Below, in pieces: positions 32,519 to 41,389 of a stretch of 54,681 nucleotides of DNA. The stretch's first letter is position 1. The number at the start of each line of letters is the position of its first letter. The stretch is from Gracilimonas sp040877545 (GTDB taxonomy: Bacteria; Bacteroidota; Rhodothermia; Balneolales; Balneolaceae). Position numbers and translations under genes: made by a program. The stretch lies in the NCBI GenBank assembly GCA_040877545.1, contig JBBDNN010000101.1:1-54681 (forward strand). The letters are read 5' to 3'. The notes beneath the pieces were generated by a model that saw only the letters and a program-made list of their open reading frames with translations, made no database searches and had not been told where the DNA came from.

Positions 32519-33880
32519 TTAATTGTCCATTTTCATTTTCATGCTGTTCCATCGGAATGAGATGTAACCCGGCAGCATTTTTAAAAACCCATTTTGTAAA
32601 CGTTGAACATTTATGAGCCTGGCTTCACGTGTCACACGTTTGTACAGCAGCGCCAAAACTCCCGTTAAACGATTTACTGTTTTTTGGGAAACTTTCTGTC
32701 GCTCCCGGCTATTTATGCTCAACTTCCAATTTTTAAAATCTTTTTTTGTGAAGTCGTATTTATAGCCTTCCTGCCCTCTCAGAAGTTCTACTGTTTTTGC
32801 GCCTCCATCGATTGCATCTCGCACAGCCTCAGTCAGCAGGGTAATTCCGGGACGATGTTTTGAAGAGTCTCGTGTTTCATCAAAACCACTTATGTAATCG
32901 TAGTAGCGGCCATTATAATGCAGAAGTAAACGGGCAGCACAAACTCCTTCTTCGTCTCTTATTTGTTTGAACCAAAGCCATCCATTATCAAAAGCATAGC
33001 GTACGGTTTCCCTGAAGAAATTAGTGAATCGTTTATCGTAGAAAACACCAGGAAATCCAATTCTATTCCAGCGTTCCTGGTGCAGTTCGATCATAGTTTC
33101 CGTAGCCTTTTCTACTTCAGGCCAGGTTGTGAGTTCATCCAGTTTTAAATTACCTCTATCGCTTTTAGGTGAAATAGATTTCAGTGATTGGCGAAACCTC
33201 CGCCTTGCACTCGATCTTTTGGATTTTATAAAAGCTTTAAGAGATTCAAACTCTTCCAGTTTTATGTAAGGACAGGTATCGGTGTGTTCCAGGGTTAAAT
33301 TCAAACCTGCTTTTTGAAGGCGTGGATACAGATGCTGAATTATATAACTATCATTCCTGGTTTGATGAAAAGTGATAGTATCCACTTCCAGCCTATTGGA
33401 AGTAATGATCTCACTAAGTATCTCTGTCACTGTTTCGGTATAGTTATCATCGACAAGAATATCCAGGAAATCGCTGATGCCGTAATCATCCTTATAGCCA
33501 ATTTGTTCATTGGGGCTTCCACCGCTACCTATAATTTGTAGCCGCTTTTCAATTTCCAGCCCTCCTAATGATGAAAAACCTTTGAAGAAGGGTGCCAATG
33601 CTACCAATTTTTCTTCATCCCAAATTGTGACTATTAAAAGAGACCGTCTTTTATTTCGTCCGAAATGTTTCCACCAGGTAAGTGCCCACTCATGCGTCAT
33701 AAATATAGTTGCACCAGCGCGTTTTGCCAGATCCCGCCAATTAATGGCAAGAGATTTAAATTGCTCTTCCGAGTCGATAATTTCATGTGATAATTTATTA
33801 CCGGCCGATGCTTCACCTTTTGCCATTTGTGAAGCATTCCGGCTGTTTAAAACTTTTGTCTCAAACTCTAATGATTCCAT
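32519..33880 (-). CDS. BioF2/FemAB-like GNAT transferase, paralog
   Basis: A 453-residue protein related to 24125-25465: it shares MTHEWALTWWKHFG, LHQERWNRIGFPGVFYDKRFTNFF and AIDGGAKTVELLRGQEGYKYDF at equivalent places. The tail is Arg/Lys-rich. The basic stretch KSKRSSARRRFRQSLKS (about residue 222) is typical of the family. It is probably cytoplasmic and transfers an acyl or aminoacyl group during exopolysaccharide assembly. It sits between the flippase and the epimerase. Confidence 0.85.
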   Translation of the reverse strand: MESLEFETKVLNSRNASQMAKGEASAGNKLSHEIIDSEEQFKSLAINWRDLAKRAGATIFMTHEWALTWWKHFGRNKRRSLLIVTIWDEEKLVALAPFFKGFSSLGGLEIEKRLQIIGSGGSPNEQIGYKDDYGISDFLDILVDDNYTETVTEILSEIITSNRLEVDTITFHQTRNDSYIIQHLYPRLQKAGLNLTLEHTDTCPYIKLEEFESLKAFIKSKRSSARRRFRQSLKSISPKSDRGNLKLDELTTWPEVEKATETMIELHQERWNRIGFPGVFYDKRFTNFFRETVRYAFDNGWLWFKQIRDEEGVCAARLLLHYNGRYYDYISGFDETRDSSKHRPGITLLTEAVRDAIDGGAKTVELLRGQEGYKYDFTKKDFKNWKLSINSRERQKVSQKTVNRLTGVLALLYKRVTREARLINVQRLQNGFLKMLPGYISFRWNSMKMKMDN

Positions 33881-33980
33881 AATTCTTTATTTTTTTATAA
33901 TTAAAAATTTGTGTTAGGTGCTGAATCCCATCCATTGCTGAATCGGCCTTTTCTCTTATTGCACAGAGTAATTTCTGTGA

Positions 33981-35471
33981 TCAGCTATTTTTAGTGCTTA
34001 GCATCATTTTCAGGCCTTGTACAGATGCTATATCTTTTAAAATTGCCATTTCTTCATCATCAAATAATTGCAATACATACAACCCGGCCAGATATGCCAC
34101 TCCGCCGATAGCGGCTGTTAACATCCAGTACAAGCTGGTGGTATTAAGCAGCCAAACAATGGCTACCATGCCTGCACCTGCAATTACCGGCTTTGTGATA
34201 TAAGCCATTTTAAATGTTCGCAGAAAATCGTTGGGAAGCAGGTATAAAGCTGAACTCAGCATAAATAGCTCAGTAATAAAAGTGGCGACTGCGGCTCCTA
34301 TACCTCCATTCATGTACATTCCCTGAGCATAAGGAATGAGAAAATAGTTGACTCCTACATTCAAAAATATTGCTATAAAACCTACAAATGCCCAAGCCCG
34401 CTGGCGATTCGCGGCTCCTAAAATGGCGCTGCCAATAATCAGGTCTACATAAATAATTGGGATACTCAGAGCGAATATTTGAAGGATTATGACAGAGCCT
34501 GCATACTCTTCAAGCCCCATAAAAAAGTGAATTACATTTTCTGCATAAATAAATATCAACAGGCTTGCGGGTACTCCGAGAATAATAATTAGCTTCAGGC
34601 TTTTGCTGATTGTTTTCTGCAAAGTGCCATTTTCATCGTCCCATAATTTTGAGAATACCGGAAAAATAACTGCTTTATAAATAAGTGGAAGCATCATCAC
34701 CATATCGAAAAAACGATAAGCGCCGCCATACCAGCCAGTCACTGTTTCGGATGTAAACGAGGAAAGCATCACAGCATCAATACGATAATAAATCACCGAG
34801 AATAGTGAAAACAAGAAGTACGGCATCCCGGAGCTCAGCAGGGTAAAAACCTTGGAATCAAATTTAAAATTAAGAGTGGCAAATTTGCGGTGAAACAGAA
34901 ATACTACAATCAAATGAAGAAGGGCACCTATCGTCATTATTATGGCAATTCCAAAAGAATCGGCACCAAGTAACAAAGCAGCTACTGCAAAAATGGCTAC
35001 AAATACCTTTTCGGCAATCATCCCCAAAGAAGAATATTCCATCCGCTCAATTCCCTGGAAATATGCAGAATAAGCTTTTGACCCGCCTTCCCAGAGCATG
35101 CTTACAGCCAACACTAAAATGAGCAGCCGTATATGTTCGGAGTAACCCAATAAATGTGAAATTATAATTATAATGCCAATACTGACTACCCACAGAAGTA
35201 CACGTAAAATGAGATAGCTGCTTAAGATTTTACTTCCCACTTTTTCGGATCTTGCCACCTCTTTTGGAATGAGGTAGGCACCGCCAAAATCAACAAGCAG
35301 CCCCAGCATCATCTTGATGGAAAGTGCCAGATAAAGTCGTCCATAATCCTGACTGCCTAAATATCTCGGGAGAAATAGCAACAAGATAAAACCTGAAATC
35401 CACGTAACAGCACGTGCCCCAAATACAATGGAGAAATTTCTGACAACGGTTTTTCCTATACCTTCTTTCAT
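33981..35471 (-). CDS. Wzx-like polysaccharide flippase
   Basis: A 496-residue integral membrane protein with about 12-14 helices, of the MVF/oligosaccharide flippase type. The start GKTVVRNFSIVFGARAVTWI and the LPRYLGSQDYGRLYLALS segment after helix 1 are characteristic. It would move lipid-linked repeat units across the inner membrane. Its start overlaps the stop of the Wzy-like gene by 4 nt. Confidence 0.92.
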   Translation of the reverse strand: MKEGIGKTVVRNFSIVFGARAVTWISGFILLLFLPRYLGSQDYGRLYLALSIKMMLGLLVDFGGAYLIPKEVARSEKVGSKILSSYLILRVLLWVVSIGIIIIISHLLGYSEHIRLLILVLAVSMLWEGGSKAYSAYFQGIERMEYSSLGMIAEKVFVAIFAVAALLLGADSFGIAIIMTIGALLHLIVVFLFHRKFATLNFKFDSKVFTLLSSGMPYFLFSLFSVIYYRIDAVMLSSFTSETVTGWYGGAYRFFDMVMMLPLIYKAVIFPVFSKLWDDENGTLQKTISKSLKLIIILGVPASLLIFIYAENVIHFFMGLEEYAGSVIILQIFALSIPIIYVDLIIGSAILGAANRQRAWAFVGFIAIFLNVGVNYFLIPYAQGMYMNGGIGAAVATFITELFMLSSALYLLPNDFLRTFKMAYITKPVIAGAGMVAIVWLLNTTSLYWMLTAAIGGVAYLAGLYVLQLFDDEEMAILKDIASVQGLKMMLSTKNS

Positions 35472-37030
35472 GAGCTATGATTTTCCTCATTTTCATTTTT
35501 ATCCGAATTACTGTTCTCATCCTTATGAATAGTTTCTACTGTTTTTAACAGTCCCATGAGGCAACCCAGGTAAATCATATTGCGGTAGTAAGTAAGTTGA
35601 AGGTCGAAATAAGAAACCACCATTTGGTTTATGACGGCTATAATTATAAAAAGGGTAACTGCTTTCAGGTAGGGATCTTTGAGCCGGGAGAAAATGCGAA
35701 TGCCTTTAGCAACAAAGGAGTTGAAAAAGAACCAAAAGGCAAAAAAGCCTATTGTTCCCATCTTCACCATTACCCAAATAATTTCATTATGCGGAATGTA
35801 ATCTCTTAAAGGATATCGGATGGCAAACAGTTCTACAGGCTGGTCGTACGCCACTCCAAAACCGGTTCCTATTACCGGGTTGTTTTCAATTGTTTTTGCC
35901 AGGTTGTAATTTTCTTTTTCGCGGTAAAGATTGGAGTGGTAATCTTCGTAATTCTCTTCGATAGTGGGCCTTTCAAAACCTGTTTTCACCATTTGAATGG
36001 GGCGGCCAAGTCTGCCCTGATGATTCCAGAAGACAGCGCTGTAAATAAGTAATCCTATGAAACAAGGTATTGCTACTTTTAAAAAGTTATGGCGGTTTTT
36101 CCGGTCTAATAAAATCACAAAAACAGCAAAGGAAACCATCATGGATGCATAAGCAGCCCTTCTCATCCCAAAATAAAAACCAAGCAATAAGGGGAACAAT
36201 AATGCAATCAACATATAAAGCTGCCGGTTTCTGGATTTAAAAACCATGAAGCCGGTTAAAAGTATAAAAAGAGTAACCATAAATACCGGATCTTCATGGT
36301 TTGACAGGGTTGCTAAACCGCCGGTGGTAAATCCCAAATCTATAAAACGGTAAATGGCCTGGAAGGCTTTGAAGGTGATTCCAATAATAAACACCCAAAT
36401 CAACCCTTTCATCTGTTGCCTGGTACGGATGAGTTGCGGTGTGATGAAATACAGGAGAAGTAGGTAAAACAAAGCCCGGACTTCCCACATGGCTACTAAA
36501 AAATCACCGCCGTTTTTTAAGCCATACATGAATGAGAACATAAAACAGCCCAGGAAAAACAGGCATGCGCCCCAGACAGGGACTCCCTGGTATTTAAATT
36601 TTTTACTTACTCCTAAAACAAAAACCAGTGAGAGAATTATAAGCAAAAGGTGAATCTCGATAATATTTGTTGTGCCGCCGTCAAAAAACGGAATGTAGGA
36701 CACCTCTTTTAGATTTCTGAAATAATCTATGGTATAGGTAAAGGGTTCATGATCCGGTATCCCGTATTGGTCGAAAAGGAGAACCAGTAACACAAGAAAG
36801 GAAAGGCTGTAGCTTGGTTTCAGGAAACTTAATACAGCTATACTCACCACGAATAAGATGGAAAGAGTTACGATAAAATCTCCCTCGAAATACCATAGCG
36901 AGCCAACCATAATTGTACCAGCTAAAAGAAGTAACCAGAGTACGAGAGAGTTATCCGTATCAAGCCCTAAAGGCCTGAGAAAAATCCGCTCGTATAGCGT
37001 TGGGTGAATATTTGAAGAAGTAGTACTCAT
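35468..37030 (-). CDS. Wzy/O-antigen-ligase-like polymerase
   Basis: A 520-residue integral membrane protein with about 11-12 helices and a large periplasmic loop. The late segment VIGTGFGVAYDQPVE .. RDYIPHNEIIWVMVKMG, with the H-N-E before a membrane helix, is the Wzy_C/WaaL signature. It would polymerise or ligate the repeat units. The C-terminus is a charged tail ending in NSDKNENEENHSS. It starts 10 nt after a small membrane-protein gene. Confidence 0.92.
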   Translation of the reverse strand: MSTTSSNIHPTLYERIFLRPLGLDTDNSLVLWLLLLAGTIMVGSLWYFEGDFIVTLSILFVVSIAVLSFLKPSYSLSFLVLLVLLFDQYGIPDHEPFTYTIDYFRNLKEVSYIPFFDGGTTNIIEIHLLLIILSLVFVLGVSKKFKYQGVPVWGACLFFLGCFMFSFMYGLKNGGDFLVAMWEVRALFYLLLLYFITPQLIRTRQQMKGLIWVFIIGITFKAFQAIYRFIDLGFTTGGLATLSNHEDPVFMVTLFILLTGFMVFKSRNRQLYMLIALLFPLLLGFYFGMRRAAYASMMVSFAVFVILLDRKNRHNFLKVAIPCFIGLLIYSAVFWNHQGRLGRPIQMVKTGFERPTIEENYEDYHSNLYREKENYNLAKTIENNPVIGTGFGVAYDQPVELFAIRYPLRDYIPHNEIIWVMVKMGTIGFFAFWFFFNSFVAKGIRIFSRLKDPYLKAVTLFIIIAVINQMVVSYFDLQLTYYRNMIYLGCLMGLLKTVETIHKDENSNSDKNENEENHSS

Positions 37031-37039
37031 AATTTTTGT

Positions 37040-37204
37040 TTACGGGATGGGCTCTTCCATTTCAAACATCATAAAAGCCACAAAGATGGTGAGAAGCAGG
37101 GTAATTACAGCAGTTGAGATAAAGGGTACATTGTCTTCATCGCTTAACTTTGCTCGAATTATTACCAATACATGAAATGCTATAATGCCTAATAAAATCT
37201 TCAT
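37040..37204 (-). CDS. Small membrane protein of the exopolysaccharide operon
   Basis: A 54-residue gene in the 180-nt gap between the CpsD-like ATPase and the Wzy gene. It begins ATG AAG ATT TTA and ends CCC ATC CCG TAA. Two hydrophobic segments, LLGIIAFHVLVII and STAVITLLLTIFVAFMMF, flank a short charged loop (RAKLSDEDN). The ATG is 5 nt after the upstream stop and the stop is 10 nt before the Wzy start, the same tight packing as the rest of the operon, which is the chief support. No family is recognised. Confidence 0.65.
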   Translation of the reverse strand: MKILLGIIAFHVLVIIRAKLSDEDNVPFISTAVITLLLTIFVAFMMFEMEEPIP

Positions 37205-37209
37205 AGGCT

Positions 37210-37944
37210 TTATCCTTCTTCATTAAATTTGTTAAAGATGTAGCCCATAAACCGCTTTTCATCAAGATTTTTATAGATATTTTTTAAATGACTCTTTTTG
37301 GTATTTTTGGCATCGATAACTGTCATTAATCCATCAACCTCGTTCACAAAATGGATAGGAAATTCCTCCATTGGGAAAATGGAGCTCATGTCTACGATGA
37401 TAAAATCGAATTCATTTTTGAGGGTATATAGAACTTCCCGAAGTGCAATTGTATCTTGAATGCCAGGTTTATAATTATGAATGTCTCCAGCTGTGAGCAA
37501 GTACAGGTCTTTAATTTTTGTCGGACTCACGCACAATTTGTTGTGCTGCATGGCTTCCACCATTCCTGGTTTTAATCTTCCCCCAAAAACTTTATGAAGT
37601 TCCGGATTTTTAAAATTCAGGTCTACAAGTACGGTTCGCTGCCGGTAAGCACTGGCAAGTGATACAGCCATATTTGCTGCCACTAATGTTTTCCCTTCCT
37701 GCTCATTTGCACTGGTAATACCAAGGGCAAGCTTCAGGTTGGTGTTACTTTTGGCCAGCTTCGAAAAATTGAATTTGTTATAAAATTTTTCTTGCACTAC
37801 CGTGGGGTCTACGTGCCGCAATTGCTGTTTAGATACCGTTATTTGTACAAGAGAGGAATCCCCGACAAATACAGGTTTATATATTTCAGGAGTATTTCTT
37901 CCATTTTTACGTTTCGAAATTGTAACGTTGTTCTTAGTTTCCAT
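37210..37944 (-). CDS. CpsD/CapB-like ATPase without tyrosine tail, degenerate P-loop
   Basis: A 244-residue BY-kinase-like protein (start at ATG 37944; the TTG at 37959 is less likely). It follows the Wzz gene as CpsD-type kinases do. The P-loop reads SANEQEGKTLVAAN (81-86 EQEGKT) where the family has a Pro-Gly-GK[ST] loop, the Walker A' is VLVDLNFKNP (Asp108) and the Walker B is FIIVDMSS. There is no C-terminal tyrosine cluster. It may regulate chain length by ATP binding alone. Its ATG overlaps the Wzz stop by 11 nt. Confidence 0.85.
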   Translation of the reverse strand: METKNNVTISKRKNGRNTPEIYKPVFVGDSSLVQITVSKQQLRHVDPTVVQEKFYNKFNFSKLAKSNTNLKLALGITSANEQEGKTLVAANMAVSLASAYRQRTVLVDLNFKNPELHKVFGGRLKPGMVEAMQHNKLCVSPTKIKDLYLLTAGDIHNYKPGIQDTIALREVLYTLKNEFDFIIVDMSSIFPMEEFPIHFVNEVDGLMTVIDAKNTKKSHLKNIYKNLDEKRFMGYIFNKFNEEG

Positions 37945-39274
37945 CACTGAGATAAGCAATTATAGGTTTATCGATTGGAAAGTCATCTTCGGTGCGGACG
38001 GTATTATCTAGCACTTCGGCTATTGTTATCATAAATCCGCCTATTATAAATCCTAATAGAAGACTAGCCCCCAAAATCAGGTTTCTGTTTGGTGAAGAGG
38101 GTTCTTCGGCTATTTGTGGATGATCAAGCACCAGAAAGTTTCCGGTTGCTCTTTCACTTAATTCGCTGGCAAATTCTGCCTGTTCCAGCTTTACTTTCAT
38201 TTCATTATACAATTCCTGGTATACGGCATAGCTTGTTTGTTTCGTACTGCTTTGCTGTTCAGCTACATACGATTGTTCCATATTTTCAATTATCTGCGAG
38301 CGTTGCCTGGAAAGATCTTCCCGTTGACTAAGAAGCCGGTTTTTGCGGGATTCCATTGCCGGTGGAATACGTTTTACCACCTCCGTTATACGGTTCCTTA
38401 AAGACTGTAACTGTGGATAGCTTTCGGTGTAATTCTGATTCATTTCATCATAGCGATCCAGCAGTGAAGCCAGCTCATCTCCGTAAGGGATTTCCTCCAG
38501 AGGCAACCTGTAAAGAGGCTGCACGGAGAAATTTTCCTCATTTTGGTCGTGAAATGCCTGTATATAGGCTTCCTTATCTTCTTCCTGAAAAACCTGCCAG
38601 TCTATGGTTTCAAGCTGGCTGTTTATATCCTGCAAACGCGCTCGCAATGCTTCTGTATTTACCGGTTGTTCTTTAATGCGTGATGAGGTTGAACTAACCA
38701 TTTCATTTCTCTGCTGGTCTATTACTTGTTCAAGATCGCTTAATTTTGCTGACAGGTATTCAACAGATTCTTTGGCCCTGCGGCTATCCAGTGTTTTTTT
38801 AGTTTCTATGTAATAATTAGAAAGAAATTCAACGGCATTTTTTGCCCGTTCTGGATCAGTGTCTTCAAAAGTGAGTTCGAAAGAGTCTGATGAGCCTGAA
38901 GAGGTAGTTATCTGGCTTCTTAATCCTTCCACAATTCCCCGATTGCCGGAGTCATTTATATCGCCGGATTTTAATCCAAGAGTATCTATAAGCTTTTCAA
39001 GTGTCGATCGGCTGTTTATAAAGTTGTCGAAAGATTCCAAGTCGTTAGCAGCATCCTCCTCCTCCATTCCCATATCCATTTGATATAGCAATACCGGGTT
39101 AAAAGCTCCATCCTCCTGAACCAGAATAGTTGTTGAAGATGCATATTTGGGTTCGATAAACTGTAGAGCCAGAAGGCTTAGGCCTATAAATAGTATAGGG
39201 GTTACAATCAGGAGTATTTTTCTTCTCCTCACTACCCGTTTCAATTCCTGTACAGTGTCTTCCATTGAGTTCAC
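37934..39274 (-). CDS. Wzz-type chain-length determinant
   Basis: A 446-residue inner-membrane protein with two membrane helices (about 20-40 and 404-426) and a long periplasmic coiled-coil part. The N-terminal ALQFIEPKYASSTTILVQ and the Pro-rich EEPSSPNRNLILG before the second helix are the usual Wzz marks. It sets chain length with the CpsD-like ATPase. The start is GTG 39274 or ATG 39265 (MEDTVQEL). It is the first gene of a leftward operon of seven genes (Wzz, ATPase, small protein, Wzy, Wzx, BioF2-like, epimerase). Confidence 0.92.
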   Translation of the reverse strand: MNSMEDTVQELKRVVRRRKILLIVTPILFIGLSLLALQFIEPKYASSTTILVQEDGAFNPVLLYQMDMGMEEEDAANDLESFDNFINSRSTLEKLIDTLGLKSGDINDSGNRGIVEGLRSQITTSSGSSDSFELTFEDTDPERAKNAVEFLSNYYIETKKTLDSRRAKESVEYLSAKLSDLEQVIDQQRNEMVSSTSSRIKEQPVNTEALRARLQDINSQLETIDWQVFQEEDKEAYIQAFHDQNEENFSVQPLYRLPLEEIPYGDELASLLDRYDEMNQNYTESYPQLQSLRNRITEVVKRIPPAMESRKNRLLSQREDLSRQRSQIIENMEQSYVAEQQSSTKQTSYAVYQELYNEMKVKLEQAEFASELSERATGNFLVLDHPQIAEEPSSPNRNLILGASLLLGFIIGGFMITIAEVLDNTVRTEDDFPIDKPIIAYLSDGN

Positions 39275-39331
39275 GAGTGTACCTGTTATTTATTTGTTTT
39301 TGTTTTATCACGCATATCTGTGATTGAGTAG

Positions 39332-39349
39332 TACAATAGCTGTGCCAAA
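39332..39349 (-). promoter_or_regulatory. Sigma-54-type promoter of the Wzz-Wzy-Wzx operon
   Basis: On the minus strand it reads TTTGGCAC-AGCTA-TTGTA, identical to the ligase promoter at 20765-20782. The predicted start is about 47-55 nt before the first codon. Confidence 0.7.
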
Positions 39350-39475
39350 CCATTTAAGAAGCCGAAAACATTAACCAAACAATGGTCTGCCGGGTTTTAA
39401 CAGGTCTTTTGGGTGAGTGATTACAAGGACCTTAAGACTTCTTTTTCTTCTGTTATCTGGTTTGAAACAATATTA

Positions 39476-39500
39476 CACAGCCCCAAAATCAAGGGCTGTG
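39476..39500. promoter_or_regulatory. Inverted repeat between the divergent promoters
   Basis: CACAGCCC (39476-39483) and GGGCTGTG (39493-39500) are perfect inverted repeats with a 9-nt A-rich centre. The centre of the repeat is about 130-145 nt from both -24/-12 elements, a normal distance for an enhancer bound by a sigma-54 activator. A weak terminator is the alternative, but no gene ends here. Confidence 0.45.
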
Positions 39501-39616
39501 CACTTTATTCACACACCCGATAATATGCCTGGGACTGTGTTTTCCTTATAGCGGGTAATTAAAATAAATCCTGCTCCATTCCTTATAAAAGCCACTTTTT
39601 TAACCATTAGAGAACC

Positions 39617-39633
39617 TTGGCACATTTGTTGTA
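39617..39633 (+). promoter_or_regulatory. Sigma-54-type promoter of the Wza-like operon
   Basis: TTGGCAC-ATTTG-TTGTA. The predicted start (~39644) is about 40 nt before the ATG at 39685, the same leader length as for 21968 and 22612. Confidence 0.75.
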
Positions 39634-39684
39634 CTCTGGTAAAAGCATAGGCACAAAGTCAAAAAAGTAAATAATTGAAATACT

Positions 39685-40395
39685 ATGATAACCACGAATA
39701 CAATTATAAAATTAAGCGCCGGATTACTGCTTTTGGTAATGCTTTCAGGATGTGGCTCTTCGCGACAAATACAAGAAGACGATGCGCGAAGGCAATTATC
39801 AAGTTCAAATACAGGCGTATCTCAGGCCGATTCTCTTTATAAGATCAGACCGGGGGATGAAGTTGAAATCCTGGTGTGGGAACAGCCTAATTTTAATACC
39901 AGTACCACGGTGGGCAATCAGGGAAATATAGTAGTTCCGCTGGTTGGGGATATTAAAGTAACCGGCCTTACACAGGCGCAGTTAAAGAGAGAACTTGCCC
40001 GGCAATTATCAGAATATATAAAGGGTGATGTAAACCTAACGGTATCGTTGCGCAGCATAGATAATATGGAGGTGTCGGTGTTTGGTATGGTTACCTCACC
40101 CGATAATTACCAGATTGTAGATGAAACATCCATATTTAAAGTGCTTTCAATGGCCGGCGGGCCCTCGGAGGAAGCAAATATCCGGAGAGTGAAAATCTAC
40201 CGGAAATCCGGGGATAAAAATTATCAAACCCTTGATTTAACCTATTATCTGGACAGCGGACAAATGGATGCTGCTGCAATGGTACTTCCCGGTGATATCG
40301 TTTTTGTACCTCAAAGGCAGAATGCTGTAAGAGAGATGTCTGGCTTTCTGAGAGATGTGGTATTGCTCTTTGGAATTTTTAGAGTAATAAACTGA
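39685..40395 (+). CDS. Wza-like polysaccharide export lipoprotein
   Basis: A 236-residue outer-membrane lipoprotein with signal peptide and lipobox MLSGC (Cys23). The Poly_export domain begins with YKIRPGDEVEILVWEQPNFN (about 52-71), followed by VVPLVGDIKVTGLTQAQLKREL and an SLBB domain with the VSVFGMVTSPDNYQI strand. It is short, lacking the extra SLBB repeats and the C-terminal helix of E. coli Wza, so it probably needs a barrel partner. The next gene, which overlaps it by one base, encodes such a barrel. Confidence 0.92.
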   Translation: MITTNTIIKLSAGLLLLVMLSGCGSSRQIQEDDARRQLSSSNTGVSQADSLYKIRPGDEVEILVWEQPNFNTSTTVGNQGNIVVPLVGDIKVTGLTQAQLKRELARQLSEYIKGDVNLTVSLRSIDNMEVSVFGMVTSPDNYQIVDETSIFKVLSMAGGPSEEANIRRVKIYRKSGDKNYQTLDLTYYLDSGQMDAAAMVLPGDIVFVPQRQNAVREMSGFLRDVVLLFGIFRVIN

Positions 40396-41378
40396 TGATA
40401 GATTATACTAAACATATTTACACCTCCATCTTTATTTCACTTATCTGTTTTGCTATTCCGGCAGATGTATTGGCTCAACTTACCGATACAACCGGAACCG
40501 GCAGCGGCCAGCGTGGTGCCCCGCATGTTTATAAATATGATGCCCGTGCCGTAGCCATGGGGGAAGCAACGGTAGCCGACCCTACGAATTTATCAGCGAT
40601 AAACATGAACCCGGCTGCACTTTCTTTTATAAGAGATTTTTCTGTTATCCAGCTAAACATATTTCAAAATTGGAATAATAACCTGATGGTTGAAAATACC
40701 ACCTTACCGGTACTTTCATCGGGAGCCAATCGGTTAGCTGCTCAGTTCGGTATCTATCACACCGGCTTAAATGCTACCAATCCACTGGGAAACAATCCCC
40801 AGCCAGAGCCAAATATTAGCATGTACCAATTAGATGTTGCTTATGCTTACTCATTTGAAAACATGCTCAGTGTTGGGGTGCTGAATAATTCAACTTTATC
40901 ACAAAATGACGATGCTCAGTATTGGACAAATTTTTCCACCTTCGGATTAATGTATTCCCCATCTCAATCTCTCAGTTATGGCCTTGCCTTTCGGGGAGCG
41001 GGGCGTAGTGTGGTCTACAATATCACAGACGAAGGCAATACCACTTTAGGCAGCCAAAATCTTAGAGAAAGCCTGGAACTGGGCGCAACCATTCATTTTC
41101 CTGTAGACACAGATGATTCTTACCTGTCGCTTTCTTTAGCAAACGAGAAAAGATTTGGTGAGAATGGCATTTGGTATAAAATGGGCGCTGAGGTTATGGC
41201 CATTTCTTCCATAGCCCTTCGGAGCGGTTTTTTGCTCCATCCGGAAAACGGTGTTTTTGCACCACGTTTCGGTCTTGGATTTATCGCGGATGGTATTATG
41301 CTGGATTATTCCCTCTCGTTCCAGGAAAGAATGTACGAACGCTTCCACCAACTGGGAATTACTATAAACCTTGAATAA
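40395..41378 (+). CDS. Outer-membrane beta-barrel protein, PorV/FadL-like
   Basis: A 327-residue secreted protein. The signal peptide ends about residue 28 (..PADVLAQ). The mature N-terminus has the DARAVAMGEATVADPTNLSAINMNPAALSF pattern of PorV/PorQ-type barrels, and alternating polar/apolar strands continue to the final aromatic-rich strands (YERFHQLGITINLE). Its stop-start overlap with the Wza-like gene (TGATG) suggests they are made together. Role as the outer-membrane channel or assembly partner for the polymer is inferred. Confidence 0.85.
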   Translation: MIDYTKHIYTSIFISLICFAIPADVLAQLTDTTGTGSGQRGAPHVYKYDARAVAMGEATVADPTNLSAINMNPAALSFIRDFSVIQLNIFQNWNNNLMVENTTLPVLSSGANRLAAQFGIYHTGLNATNPLGNNPQPEPNISMYQLDVAYAYSFENMLSVGVLNNSTLSQNDDAQYWTNFSTFGLMYSPSQSLSYGLAFRGAGRSVVYNITDEGNTTLGSQNLRESLELGATIHFPVDTDDSYLSLSLANEKRFGENGIWYKMGAEVMAISSIALRSGFLLHPENGVFAPRFGLGFIADGIMLDYSLSFQERMYERFHQLGITINLE

Positions 41379-41389
41379 TTAAATTAAAA

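Larger units (their letters stand above)
39275..39684. other. Divergent control region of the two exopolysaccharide operons
   Basis: A 410-nt spacer between Wzz (leftward) and the Wza-like gene (rightward). Each side carries a sigma-54-type element, at 39332-39349 (minus) and 39617-39633 (plus). The inverted repeat at 39476-39500 lies between them and is the best candidate for a shared activator site. Confidence 0.6.
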
